Assembly: GCA_037176885.1 (NCBI GenBank)
Contig: JAWWNJ010000001.1
Span: forward strand, 2,542,001 to 2,606,000
DNA length: 64,000 bases
From: Favolaschia claudopus
Taxonomy: Eukaryota > Basidiomycota > Agaricomycetes > Agaricales > Mycenaceae
Reading direction: 5' to 3'
Shown: in pieces, positions 1 to 12,100 of the stretch
Position numbering within the stretch: the first letter of the stretch is position 1
Layout: each line of letters begins with the position of its first letter
The notes under the pieces: generated by a model
Told to the model about the DNA's origin: nothing
Database searches by the model: none
The model's input: the letters and a program-made list of their open reading frames with translations, nothing else
Program-made: the position numbers and the translations under genes

Positions 1-2762
1 CCCAGATATCGAGAAGGAAGGTGAGTGCTCCACGCGTCGGCGGTCAGACGACAACCGAGTTGCCAGTTGGCTGACCCGATGCAGCGCAGTTTCTTCCACC
101 TCAAAACATCTCGAGCAGAATTCATTGACCGGTCGATCCGAAGGATCATTGGGCTTCGCCCTTGCGTGAAAGTCTCTCGAATTACGGATGACAGCGGACG
201 TGATGATCGCCAATTGCTTGGGCAGGTCGGGCACAAGGGGCATCGGGATCGACTCGCGGTTCAATACAGCCATCCGAGAGACTCGCTGGCGTAAGGCGTT
301 AACCACTGCAAGCCGTTCATGTCGATCCGAGGGGTCCTCTTGTGAGAACAGATCACTGGGCATCGGATTCATGTCATTGTTAAGCATACAGACAGAATCA
401 AGAATGACCGACCTTTCAGACCTTTTTGAAGGAGTGGAGACGACCCGGATGTACTCCATCATAGCGGGCATGCTGTCTTTCAAAAAGTCCTTGACGCCCC
501 GCATAAAATCCTCCTTCTGTACAGTCTGTATGGGGATTGAGTCGCGGTTAGAAAGCGAAAGGCAGTAGCACTAACGACGTTCAGATTGGCGAGACTCTGG
601 ATCACTTTGGCAATCAAAGTCAAGCTACGTTGGACAGGTACAGTTGGCATTCCTAAGCAAGGAATCAAGGAGGGGATACAAGGACGAACGGAGTGGACTG
701 ACCAGGACACAGGCCAAAAAGATGGGGATGGAGGATGGCCGGCACAATGAACCGCAGAAAAATGAAAGCCGAAACACTCTGGAAGGGAAGCTCCCTACCC
801 TCCGGTGCGGTAGAATTATTAATCCGGTAACGATTCTCGACCAACTTGCGAACAGTTTCGAAAAGTCTTTGCATTTCCCTATAAAATTTCATGAGCTGTC
901 TGAAAACTAAATGCAAAGAATTTGGCATAGACTGACGGTGGGCATTCATTCCGGACCGAGTATATCTGGTTCCAAAACTCTTGACACCAGTATATGAGAA
1001 GATCCAGGTTTTTCTCGACGTCCTTGGTCCCTTTCCCGCTCCGTACAGGGTCCACCTCAATTCCGACCTTCTCAGCACACAATTTGCGTAACACGCTGCC
1101 TATGCTGGCTTCCAGGAATGCCTTGCCATACCAGTTCATGCACAGTTCAACAACTTTGGTGAAAATCGTGTTGCCCCGGAACAGGGTTTGATGGGCTTTC
1201 AATCAAATCGACGATCAGGACGTGGACGCCACAAAGATGGAAGAGTCGGACTTACAGGATGGGGTGCCGTCGACTTCCCGCAACGCAATGTCCTGCACCT
1301 GCTCTATCAGGTCATTTCGGGCAACAGCAATCGATATCAATTGTTGCGATACGGTTTTGAGCTTGAATTTAGATTCAAAGTCGGCCATCCAATCCAAAAA
1401 GTTGCGCTGGGTGAATGTCTGCAAGAACATGTCAGCACCCAATACAAGTACGCGATAAGATGAATACTGACCTGCAATAAATTGGAATAACAATCGTATG
1501 GGAGAATGATCTCCCTAGGAGCTCATGAGAAATTGAAGGGTTGGACGGTGAAAAATACGTACTCATCCACCCGAATTTTGAGCCGGATATCACCCACTTG
1601 TAGATCACTGGCGGTGGGTCCCTGGTGAAGAACAGGAAACCAGCCCTCGATCGATTCGCCCCGCCTGAAATTCCCCAATGTGACACGCACGCAGCCCATC
1701 ACTGACGGTTTGAGCAGCTTCTTCTCCTTCCAAACAAATATATCGAGTGTGTCGAATGGCGGCAAGTCGGTAAACGTAAAATTCTCGTGCCAATCTGGGG
1801 AGCCAATACCCTTCTTGAGGGTGGTACGTCCACACAGCATGTTGTTCATGTGGATCTCGCAGTAGACGTCGAGGTCAACGGGATCGGCCGCCTCGGGGTT
1901 CGTTTCCGTGCCACTGTTCACAGCGGCGCCGTTAGCATTCTCGAGCAGGCGCGTGTTGCCAAGGTTGCGAGCTTGTATAACGGTAAGCTCGACCTGGCGC
2001 CACATGCGATACGAGCCCCCATCCTGTGGGAAGAATAGCCGACCATAGATCTCGGGAATTGCATATGATCGCAAGAGGGCAAGCCAGGTGCTGCACGTCT
2101 CGGAATTGGCGAACTGGAGGTATACAGGCTCAGCAGCGGACATGGAGTTTGGCATCCATCGTTGCGAGCTAAAGACGAATGTGGGAAAGTCAGGAACACC
2201 ACTCGGGAAGTCGAATGCACCAGTCGCGCACCCTAGACAGTAGATACCCAGACAATCTTTGCGAAAGAACAAAGAGCTATCAGCAGGGCGGATATCCGTA
2301 TGATTGAGCAGATGAATATAGAGTGTTTGATAGAGGATGGTTTCCTAGACTCCGGGCGTCAACTGTGCAAGATCCAAGTGAAGGAGTAGCGCGCATACGT
2401 CGACATATATGTTGAAGAGACATCTGCTGCCCTCCTCGCTCAGCTTGCACGTCGCAGACCTCCATTGACCGTTTCCTGCAGCTCCACGCGCGAGAGTGAG
2501 CCAGCTGGTTCGTTCTGGACCAAGACTGCGTAAATAGAATGAAAGGGACGTCCGGAATGGATGAGCGACCTTTGAGCCTCTTGTCGTCGAGTGGCCTGAC
2601 CGAGTCGCGTTTATCATTCTTCCTTCTAGTGGGAGCCGGCGGCTAGAGAGATCAAAGACTTGGATAGCAAAGACCAGCGAATGAAGCTACCTTGCGCAGC
2701 GAAGCGCCAGCAACGCTGGACACGAAGATCTCAGCGGGGACGAGGAACTCGGAGTCAGACAT
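1..2762 (-). CDS. BUD2-like Ras GTPase-activating protein (PH-like, C2 and RasGAP), cut by left edge
   Basis: Stimulates GTP hydrolysis on a Ras/Rap-type GTPase, probably at the plasma membrane. I place the start at 2762 (MSDSEFLVPAEIF). Reading on the minus strand, a PH-like region lies at about 2540-2030, with CKLSEEGSRCLFNIYVD spliced to ETILYQTLYIHLLNH and ending near YLQFANSETCSTWLALL. A C2 domain follows at 2000-1540 (VELTVIQARNLG; DVYCEIHMNNMLCGRT). The RasGAP domain lies at 1200-600. Its LFRGNT motif carries the likely arginine finger (codon 1176-1178), and FLRFIVPAILHPHLFGL matches the conserved FLR block. Short introns break the frame repeatedly. The frame stays open from about 590 down to base 1, so the C-terminus is probably outside the window. 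The domain order fits fungal BUD2/CLA2 GAPs; another RasGAP subfamily is possible. Confidence 0.82.
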
Positions 2763-2986
2763 GGAAGAGGTCAAAGTTGTGGTCAAAGGCACTTTGTCTG
2801 AACGGCATCAAAATCCGGCTTTGTGGGCCACCCGCATTTGTCTTCGCGCCGTTTGCGTTTCTGTCAACCACGTCTGTGTGACCTCCCAATCTGACATCGC
2901 GTAGCACCCCGCAGACTCAGGAACTAGACCGTAGACGAAGTCCAATTAATCCTCTCATCATGATACAGCATGGTACTACTCGTACA

Positions 2987-4255
2987 TTAGAACATATGGT
3001 GTCTAAAGCATATGTTTCGATCTACTCGTTCTTCGCGCTGCAATCCGCGACCAAGATCAGAAGCTGTCGCACGGTAAGACAAAAACATCACATACGGTTT
3101 CCCGTTTGCATGCCGGCTCGCGCCGGTGGGACCACGTACTTTTGAGTCGTCTTTCCTTTGGTACGTTTGGATGTAGAAATTGATGAAGAGGCCGAGGTAT
3201 GTGGTCAGAAGGCAGCAACCGAAGATCGCAGCCGACTCAGTGCCAGCGCAATCACCCATGTGTGATAGGAATGGATATTTGACGGTCGCATAGTGCTGAT
3301 ATACTGTAGGAAGGTGTTCAGTAGTAGACGTGGTCCTCAAAAGATATGACGGACTTCCGAAGTAGACCACAAAGAGGTCGATTACGAACTGAATGATTTG
3401 CATCATCGTCAGATACTTTTTCCACTATAAGGTATGGATAAGACCGCGATCGCAATCCTTGATTACGCGGCGACATACCCAGATGCGCGCGCCCCCTGCA
3501 GTTGCATAGTAGTAATAATCTATGGAGCGGAACGTGGGTCAGACTTTGGAACGTGGCAAAGAGAGTTACCGACACATTAGGACATGAACGGTGAGATTGA
3601 GGCTGATGACGGTCCAAGACTAGAGCGGGGCTGAATGCGGGGGAACACTCTGAGCTAATGATCGTACGATGCTAGTTTTCCCGAGAAGCTGAGAGAAGCA
3701 GAGCAAGGCAGTCGCAGCGTGGTGAAAGACGTGGAGGAACGCTGGCAACTTTCGAACAGATGAACATACAGCTGCGAGAACAGTGCGCACGTAAAGGCTT
3801 TTTCTTGAGGGCGAGAAAGACGGTGTCTAAGAGCTCGAGGTATTTGAGATAATAGTTGACCATGTAGTAGAATTCCAATCTCTCAAGGTTCTGGTGAGCT
3901 AGGAGAACGAGATCCAAAGACGAGCACACACAGGCGTCCAAGAGGCCTCAGCGCAGATAGAATTAAACAGACCCGTGTCCCATATGATGGGTATGACCTC
4001 TTCGGAGAGAAGTGCAAGGAGTAAAAGGCTGCCGCCACTGAGAAATATGTTGTGAGCCTGAAATAGGATAGTGAGGCGCCGTGGTGGATAGCTTTTCATA
4101 GCAGCTTGAATGCTAAAGATGAAAGCAAGATAGAACACTATTGACGCTAGAACGACAGGAGTAGTGGAAAGTGGGGTCTGACCCTCGACGAAGGAATAGA
4201 GTTGGCGGGGGAGCGTGAAGGGGACATAGGCGAGGAGGAGGTCAGCAAGGGACAT
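2987..4255 (-). CDS. Very-long-chain fatty acid elongase (ELO/GNS1-SUR4 family)
   Basis: Condensing enzyme of the ER fatty-acid elongation cycle, joining malonyl-CoA to an acyl-CoA for sphingolipid and long-chain lipid synthesis. The start at 4255 gives MSLADLLLAYVPFTLPRQL followed by several hydrophobic segments. The family signature EFYYMVNYYLKYLELLDTVFLALKKKPL is near 3800-3900, and the catalytic histidine box FLHVFHHAATALLC is at about 3695-3740. Distal motifs follow an intron: VVYFGIYQHYATVKYP and LTTYLGLFINFYIQTYQRK (3130-3400). The 3' end is uncertain: the frame runs to a stop at 2987, but a consensus donor (GTACGT) after QRKDDSK near 3140 may start a last intron. Same orientation as the RasGAP gene downstream. 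The substrate chain length cannot be told from sequence. Confidence 0.88.
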
Positions 4256-6129
4256 GAGGGCGAAAATCCGTGCAAGTCCGAAGATTGAACCTCGATTTTA
4301 AGTAAGGCGTTCCGAAATGAGAATGGCCGCCAAGATCGGTCAACAGCCCAGGGGGCCGGAACGGGGGAATAAAGTGTGTTGAGTAATAATTGACGAAAAA
4401 ATTCCAAAGAAATGTCCGGTATGCTAAATTATGACTAGGCATGGTCCTCCGCCTAAATCCGCTAGTAATACATTTTGCCTTTGGCAAGTGAGCTGGGAAG
4501 ACATGGAAAGCAACGTTGCTCACCGGTTATGTACCGGCAGTGTGATTTTTTGTAACGTATCGACAGCAGAGGAGAGGTCGGGACATCGTCTAACACAGAC
4601 GATGCATCGGGACGAGCTCGAGGGCACCAGCACGTACGACGCAATCTGAGATGTGTGTCAGGTAAACAGTATCAGAAAAAAGCAAGGACTAGGACGGACC
4701 CCAGACGATCGCAGACTTTTCACAAGGGTCAGAACCTTTGACCGAAGTTGCTGGAAGTCGTCGAGGTCAAGACCTGGGGGAATGAATACCCCGAAACGAT
4801 TCCAGCGTCGACGGAGAACATACAGTTGTCAGACGATGTACTCCATGTTGGAACGGTGCAATATAGTTGCAACTCGTCGGCACTTTGAGAGCGCAGTCTA
4901 ACGCAGCGATGAGAATAGGACAGAGATGAGGTGAACTACGAACCGCTTGAAAGGTTCGACAGCGTCCAGAAGGCCAAGCTGAAAGTGGAACAGGTCAAGT
5001 CAAGGTCACGTTGACGCAGGGTATTGTTCAAAGATGTGAGTGCACTACCTCCACAAAGTCAAGATGATCGACGGGCTTGCTGGCGGACGGGAGCGACGAA
5101 CGAATACCAACGACAGTGGTCATTTTACTTCAAGTTCAATAGACAAGACTTGGGCAGCTTGAAGATCCGGCCACAACATCTGGGCCTCTCTACTTATATA
5201 TTCCGTCAGTCCGGTAAATATCGGGACAAGTCAAGGGCGAGTGAAGGCTAGACGTTCGCTAGACTGTTTTCGCGAAGCACACGACCTCGAGAACTACGTG
5301 AATGTATGAGTTACACGAGGCAGTATGTCCATTGTGTATGGCAAAAACCGCGCCTCCAGTTCGGTAGAATCGAGGGTGCGTTCGTCTATTAGAATCATTC
5401 CGGGCCCTATCTCGCCCAAAAGATGTCTGCGGAGCCCCTTCTCGGGACGTGCAAGATGTACATCACTACACTACAGAAGCGAGCGATACATCTCTGGTTC
5501 CCGAGTGGCTAGAGTGGGCTCTTCCGCCGTTATCTTAGACAACGAACAAACATAGACCCAGGAGACCGGCCTGTCATAGACCAAGAATTGTACTGCCGGG
5601 TAATTGCTCTTCGAGTCGTCGGAAGAGAGGATAATGGCGAAACGTTCCCAGACAACGCCATAGGCTCGTGGGTACTTCAGCAGTACTCAGCAGCAGAACG
5701 ATGGGAGCGATGCACAAAAAAGCATGACTGGACTCTGCTAAACTACCCTCACATTTGGCGCACCTCGAGCCTCTCTAAGAACCCGAGAGTCACTGAAATG
5801 TAGTATTAATATTGGTAGACATAGCTGTTCTCGGTTCAACGTTGACAATCCCAAGTGCCCAACAATGTGAAGACTCGCGACAAGTTTTCATCGAGAGGAA
5901 GTGAGGATGAGCAGAGTTTGGGTGAGAATAGTAGCTCGTATACTCCGGCTGGAAGAGAGTGATGACGGTGAGGGAAAGTCGCGAATCACTGAATCAAAAT
6001 TTCTGAATCGAGACATGACGTATCAGCCGCCGACGCAACCGACGCGCCCATTGCATCCAAACTTGAACTTGACCCTCAACTACTTCCTTGGCCTCCCCCT
6101 TTCGCGTCTTCTCATCTAAGCACACACTA
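4256..6129. other. Intergenic region without a supportable gene
   Basis: This stretch of 1.9 kb separates the divergent ELO and VPS13 genes. Open frames here are short (under 90 codons), have biased compositions and show no family motif. I see no terminal repeats, transposase motif or tRNA. The last 200 bases carry pyrimidine-rich sequence expected of the VPS13 promoter. It could be a decayed element or a long non-coding region. Confidence 0.5.
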
Positions 6130-9100
6130 ATGTGGTGGCTTGACCCGGGGAAGGAGGTTCTCAACGTCGTCAGTGTCTTTCTCCTGCAACACGCACTCAG
6201 TTTCTTGACCAATCTCGATCTTCAGCTCTTTAATCGCGTCCTCGCACCCTACGTCGAGAATTTGGACCTTAACCAAGTCAACTATGGCATTGGGCAGGGT
6301 GAATAGATCCTTCAAAGTTCTGGCGAATGAACTCAACCCGTACCTACGTCCATCCAGGTCAACTCACACTTCGCAACCTTCGTCTCAAAAAGGGCGCCCT
6401 AGATAAATTCCGCCTTCCAGTCGACGTGCTTGAAGGTTGGACGTTGCTCGCTTCGAGCGCTCGAATTGCGCTCATACCGTTCCATCATAGGCCACCTCGG
6501 CAAGTTCACGCTCTCTCTCCATTGGATGAATCTCGGCAACCAGCCTGTCGAAATAATGGTTGAGGATGTCTTCCTCCTTGTTGTTCCCTCTCCCCAGTCG
6601 AACGACGATCCAGAAGAAGAAGAGAAGCGGGCCCAGGCCGCCAAAGCTGAGCGTCTCGAAAATGCTGAACTTTTACACATGAGGGGGCAGGCAGAGACCT
6701 CTTCAGGTGCCCCATTCCTTGTTTTTTGTCAACCGCGAGCGGCAACTCATATCACGTAGACGACACTCCTCAATCTCAAGGCTTGATTCAATCCCTCATA
6801 GCCAAAATCATCAACAATCTGCAAGTAACGGTTAAAAATATCCACATTCGCTACGAGGACAAACTTAGTGTGCCTGGCGTGCGTTTGATTAAAGCACGTC
6901 GTTGCCTTTCATTGACTCTATGATAGCATCCCTTTGCTGCAGGCGTTACTTTGGCTGGTTTCACCGCTGTGTCTGTCAACGGACATTGGCAACCCGCATT
7001 CATAGAGAGTACGGCGGGTGCTATTCAGAAAGTACGGCGCTGGTGTTTAACCTGAGTGTACGCTAACGCCTTCATACAGTTAGCGAAGCTGCAATCCTTG
7101 GCCCTGTACTTTGACACAGATTGCGCGAGCATAGCAGGCTTACCTCCAGCTGAGTCAATTAAAAAGTTTACTTCCTTGGTCAGAAGGCTTTCGCCTCCCT
7201 CGCTTGTCATTTATTGATGGCCGGGCTAGATCTCAACCAGCGCGCAAGACACAAACCATCAATTCATTTTGAAGCCTGTGTCAGGCGAGGGCCGGGTGCG
7301 CGCCACGCAAAATCTGGCTGTTTCGCGTGTCTGAGTATTCTCGCAGATCACTATGAACCACAAGTTCAACAAGGAGACGCCGCAGTTCGACGTACAGCTG
7401 TTGTTTGACGAAATTGGTGTCGCTCTGGACGACAAGCAGTACCGTGACATCATTTCGCTCGTGGACATGTATCATTTCTACATACGACAACACCAGGTAA
7501 ATTGGCCTGGACCCAGATGAACTCGCTCATATGTATTATTTCACAGTACCGCAAGTTCCGCCCTTCCGAAACCGAATTTACGGGTAACCGCGCTAGATAC
7601 AGGCTGCGTTACGCAGGCACTGCCATCTTGGAAGGCGTGCGCGACCGACGGCGGAAATGGACGTGGGCCTATTTTGCCGAGCGTCGAGACGATCGAAATA
7701 GATACGTCGATCTCTTCCAGAAAAAGACCCTGGGTACATTGAAAGACGGTGTAAGTTTTACCTTGTTCTTCGGCAGTGATGTTGAATTGTCAAAACGGTA
7801 GGACATTCAAGCATTGGATGCGCTGGAAACAAAGCTGGCATACGAGGATATTCGATTCTATCGGTCCATTGCAAGGTCAAAGCTTCGCAAAGACACGGCC
7901 TTGCGGAAGAGAGTGGAGGAAGAAAGGTCTCAACAGCAGTCGGCAAAACAAGGCTGGGGGGCTTGGCTTGGCTGGGGATCGTCGACGGCGACAAACCGAG
8001 AAGATCCTGTGTTTGGGGGTACGATGACGGAAGAGCAAAGAAAGCAGCTCTACGATGTTCTCGATTACGATGAGAAAACCGCTCTGGTCGAATCGCTATC
8101 CGTTCCTCGGGAAACGATGAAGGCTCGCATTGCCGCCAAACTCAATAAAGGTTCATTCGCCCTGAAGTTACATCCTCATGGCGAGCCGGCTAGAGACGTC
8201 ATCTCCATCGTGTTTGATGTTTTCCAAGCGAATGTCATCCAACGGCCGGATAATCTGGAGGCCTCGGTTTCGCTTGGAGGCTTCGGTGTATTCGACGGCA
8301 CAACGAAAAACACGCTATATCCGCAGATTGTGCAGGTCAAGGAATTTGGAAAGAATGATGCGGCTGACGCTCAAATGCAAATACAAGTTGTGGGAGCCGA
8401 GCGCCCTGCTGCAGCGGAGCCTTTCTTATTTGTCAAATTCGAACACAATCCTCTCGATGAGCGGGCGGACAATGCACTCACCATTCGCATGCGGCATATG
8501 TCGATCATATACCACAAGGGCTATGTCGAAGCTGTTTATCAGTTTTTCAAGCCAGCGAGCCAAATGGAATCTATCGACGCGTTGTTGGTATGCCCAAGAG
8601 TTCACAGACTGCTTATTCGCTGATTCACTGTTGCAGAGTGTGGCGAGCGAAACACTGGAAGGCCTTCGCAAAGAAACCCGTGCTGGCCTAGAGTTCGCCT
8701 TGCAGAATCACAAAACCATCGACATCCAGATGGACATGAATGCGCCAGTCATCATCGTTCCAGAGGAGTATGCGTGCTTCTCGCCAGTCGGAACGTGTCA
8801 TTGAATGATTTCAGCGTCGCCACCCACAATTGCAAGCACCTTATCATCGATGCGGGTCACATTGCGATTGAAAGCAAACTGGGTGACAAAGAAGCCATTC
8901 GTGCCATCCACCTCAAGCGGAATAAGCAGTACAACGATGAAGACTACAAGCAACTCGAGTCGTTGATGTACGACAAATTTTCACTCCGCCTTGAAGCTGC
9001 CCAGGTGAGCGGACCACCGAATACTCATTGAATGAGACTCAACGCTGTTTAGTTCATTCTCGGGAATGATTTCCAGTCCTGTCAGGACGCGTTGAACTCG

Positions 9101-12100
9101 GATTCGAAGGATTCCCTTCATCTGCTGGAGCGTACCAACTTCGATCTGCAAGTTCAGAATTCGATTGTCCCTACCGCCTTCAGTCTTGCACGATTCAAGG
9201 TCTCTGGTCATCTTCCCGGTTTACAAGTCAACCTATCCGACACCAAATACAAAGCCCTCATGCGCCTAATCGACGTGTGCATTCCGAAATTTGGAGACGA
9301 TACGGCGGCAGTCGCCCCACCATCTTTGCCCGTAAATGCAAACACATTTCAACTGCCCACGGGACTTTTCGGACAGTCCGACACTGAGTACAACGTTGCA
9401 GATGATGAGGAAGACAGCGCATCGAACGCAGGAGATGACAAGTTTTTCGAAGCGCTTGACGGTTCTCCATTGGTATGACATATTGATCCGTTGATGTGAA
9501 CACTTTTTTGACTTCTCCCTCCGGTCCAGCGGCCCGAACTGCACCAGCACATCTTCGAACTCGATTTCCAGGTGGACACACTGCGCGCGTCGCTCACAAA
9601 AACGGGGAGCGATGGCGTAGAAAAACCTCTTGGGGATGTCGACCTTCAGCGGTTCGGTCTGATCTTTGCTTTGGCGAAATTCGACATGAGGGTCGACGTC
9701 AACCTTCGGTAAGCCCACACACCAACCGTTTATGTGCTTCAGGTCACGACCGTCTCTCTCAGATCTCTCTCCATGACTGTGGTTCAGCCGACAACTGAAC
9801 CGATCAAATTTGTCTCATCTCCAGAGTCAGATTCTTTGGAAGACAAAGATCTCTTGAGTTTGACCTATCGGCGTGTTCAGAAACAATCCCCCGAATTCTT
9901 CACTGTATACGAGGGAATCGAGCAGAGCGTTGATATCAAAATATCCACCTTCATATTTCGAGCTGCTCCCGAACCAGTTCTCTCTTTGTACGACTTCATC
10001 ATGACCACATTCGTACCCCAATCCAACTCCGTGGCTGTTGAAAACGCAGCGGTCTCTCTTCCTGGCAATCAATCAGAAGCAGCAGCTGAAGAGTCTTCGG
10101 GTGGGAAAATCCGGGTCCTTGTCAAGCTCGCGAGTGTTCAAGGTACACTTAATGTCTCAAAAGTCAATGAAAATCACTCTGATGCCTCATGTAGTCATCC
10201 TGGTTCGCGACACCACAAATCTGGCCACACTTTCGATGTCTACCGCCGACGTCGCCGTACTCGTGCTGCCGAAAACGATGCAGATTACTGGTCGGCTGGG
10301 AAGCCTCGCGCTTAGCAATGACAGTCACACTGTTCGCGAGGAATTCACTCAGATGCTGTCCATTGAGGGCCAGAATTTTGCCGACTTTCGTTATCAAACT
10401 TACGATCCCGACGAGGATTCATACGCTGGCATCAAGTCCTCAGTATATCTTAATGCGGCATCAGTCAAATTCCAATTCCTGGAAGAGCCGTTACACGACA
10501 TATTCCTTTTTTTGCTCAAACTGGCTAAGCTCAAGGGACTATATGATGCCGCCACGCAGGTCGCTGTTCAAAGGGCATCTGAAATCGAACGCATGGCGTT
10601 TGAGATCTCGATCAAGTCTCCCATTGTAGTCTTTCCCTCGGATGCCAGTCGATCGCGAGACACCCTTGTTCTACGACTTGGCGAGATCACTGCGAAGAAC
10701 TCGTATGAAGACGTGGTCAATTCTATCACCGCAAGTCTGACCGGCATTCAACTCGTCTCCAACTTCTATGTTGATAATGAATTGTCGACTTTGAAGATCG
10801 TCGACGACATTGATGTCAACGCGGACTTCGTTCAAACGAGTGGCATCGACCGCGCCAAGGATAGTGATTATCCGGAAACACAGGTCGGCATACATTCTCA
10901 ACACACTTCGCTCGAAGCTAATCGCTGAGTTAGATATCCATAAAAGTTACAGATGTTCGCCTGCATTTGACACAGGTTCAGTACATACTGCTGATGCGGC
11001 TGTCGCAATCAATTCCCCGGATTTTCTCAGGAGGGCCCGAAGTTCCCTCCTCCGTTGAACCAGCTCTATCGACGACCGCGCTTTCGCGAATCTCGGATAC
11101 TCAGCCGAAGCCACTCCCTCTCTCAGACCTTCAACCTGAGCTCAAGGTGGTCGAGGGCGCTAGTGGACAGCGCGCTTGGACCACCGTCGACCTAGTCGTC
11201 ATTGTGAACGCTGTTAAGCTGCACCTATACGACGCCCACGCCACGCACACCTCGAATTTAAAAGAGCACGGAATCGCACGATTTGCTCTCAATAACAACA
11301 CGCTGAGGCTCAAAATGCTGTCCGATGGTGCAGGAGAAGCTCAGGTCGTATTGAAATCCTTCACGGTCGGCAACACGCGACCAGGATCGTCCAAGTTCCG
11401 TGAAATCATTCCTGCCGCCCAGCACGATCGAAACCAGTTCATGGTGCTATACACCATGTCCGGAAGTTCTAACCTTGCGGTCTTGACCGTCGACTCTCCA
11501 CAAGTCATCTTTGCCGTCGACCCTGTCATTGCGTTGTTACATTTTTTCACCAGCGCCTTCACCGGGCCTTCAGCCCAAACTCCACATGAAGAGGTAGTCC
11601 CAGAAATTCAATCTGAGGAACCGCAGAATCAAACCACAACCGACTTCCGCGTCGATCTTCACGACGTTTCCGTCTCCGTTTTAGAGGATGATAGCATAGC
11701 CGACTCGCCCGCCATGAAATTAACCATCAATCAGGTCCTTCTCTCGCAACAGGCAGGTTTAATTATACTCGTTTTATTATTGAATGTTGAACAGCTGTAG
11801 GGAATCATGGCCCTTACCGTCAACCGCCTCGGTATGTCGTTAATACGCATGGGCAAACCTGCGGAGAGTGTGCGCTTCCTGGACGAGGTTGACATGACCT
11901 TCTCGTTGGACAGCCGCTCCGCTTCAGGCCAGCAGATGACGAGCATCGAGATTTCCGCGAAACCTATCGTGTTCCGTGCATCGTACCGCGATATCAATTT
12001 GATCATGAGCATAGTGAATAAAGCCATGGAACTTCTGGCTGACACACAGGAACAGAATGTTGCAGATGTTCAACCAGCGACTCTGCGCGCTACATCCACG

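Noticed and set aside
1..30. Plus-strand exon end at the left edge (GAAG followed by GTGAGT).
   Set aside because: It lies opposite the open RasGAP minus-strand frame, and with fewer than 20 bases of possible exon nothing can be tested.
8178..8804. Second plus-strand frame of 208 codons in VPS13.
   Set aside because: It overlaps the correct VPS13 frame (8030-8600), which continues the repeat-domain reading; the alternative has no family match.
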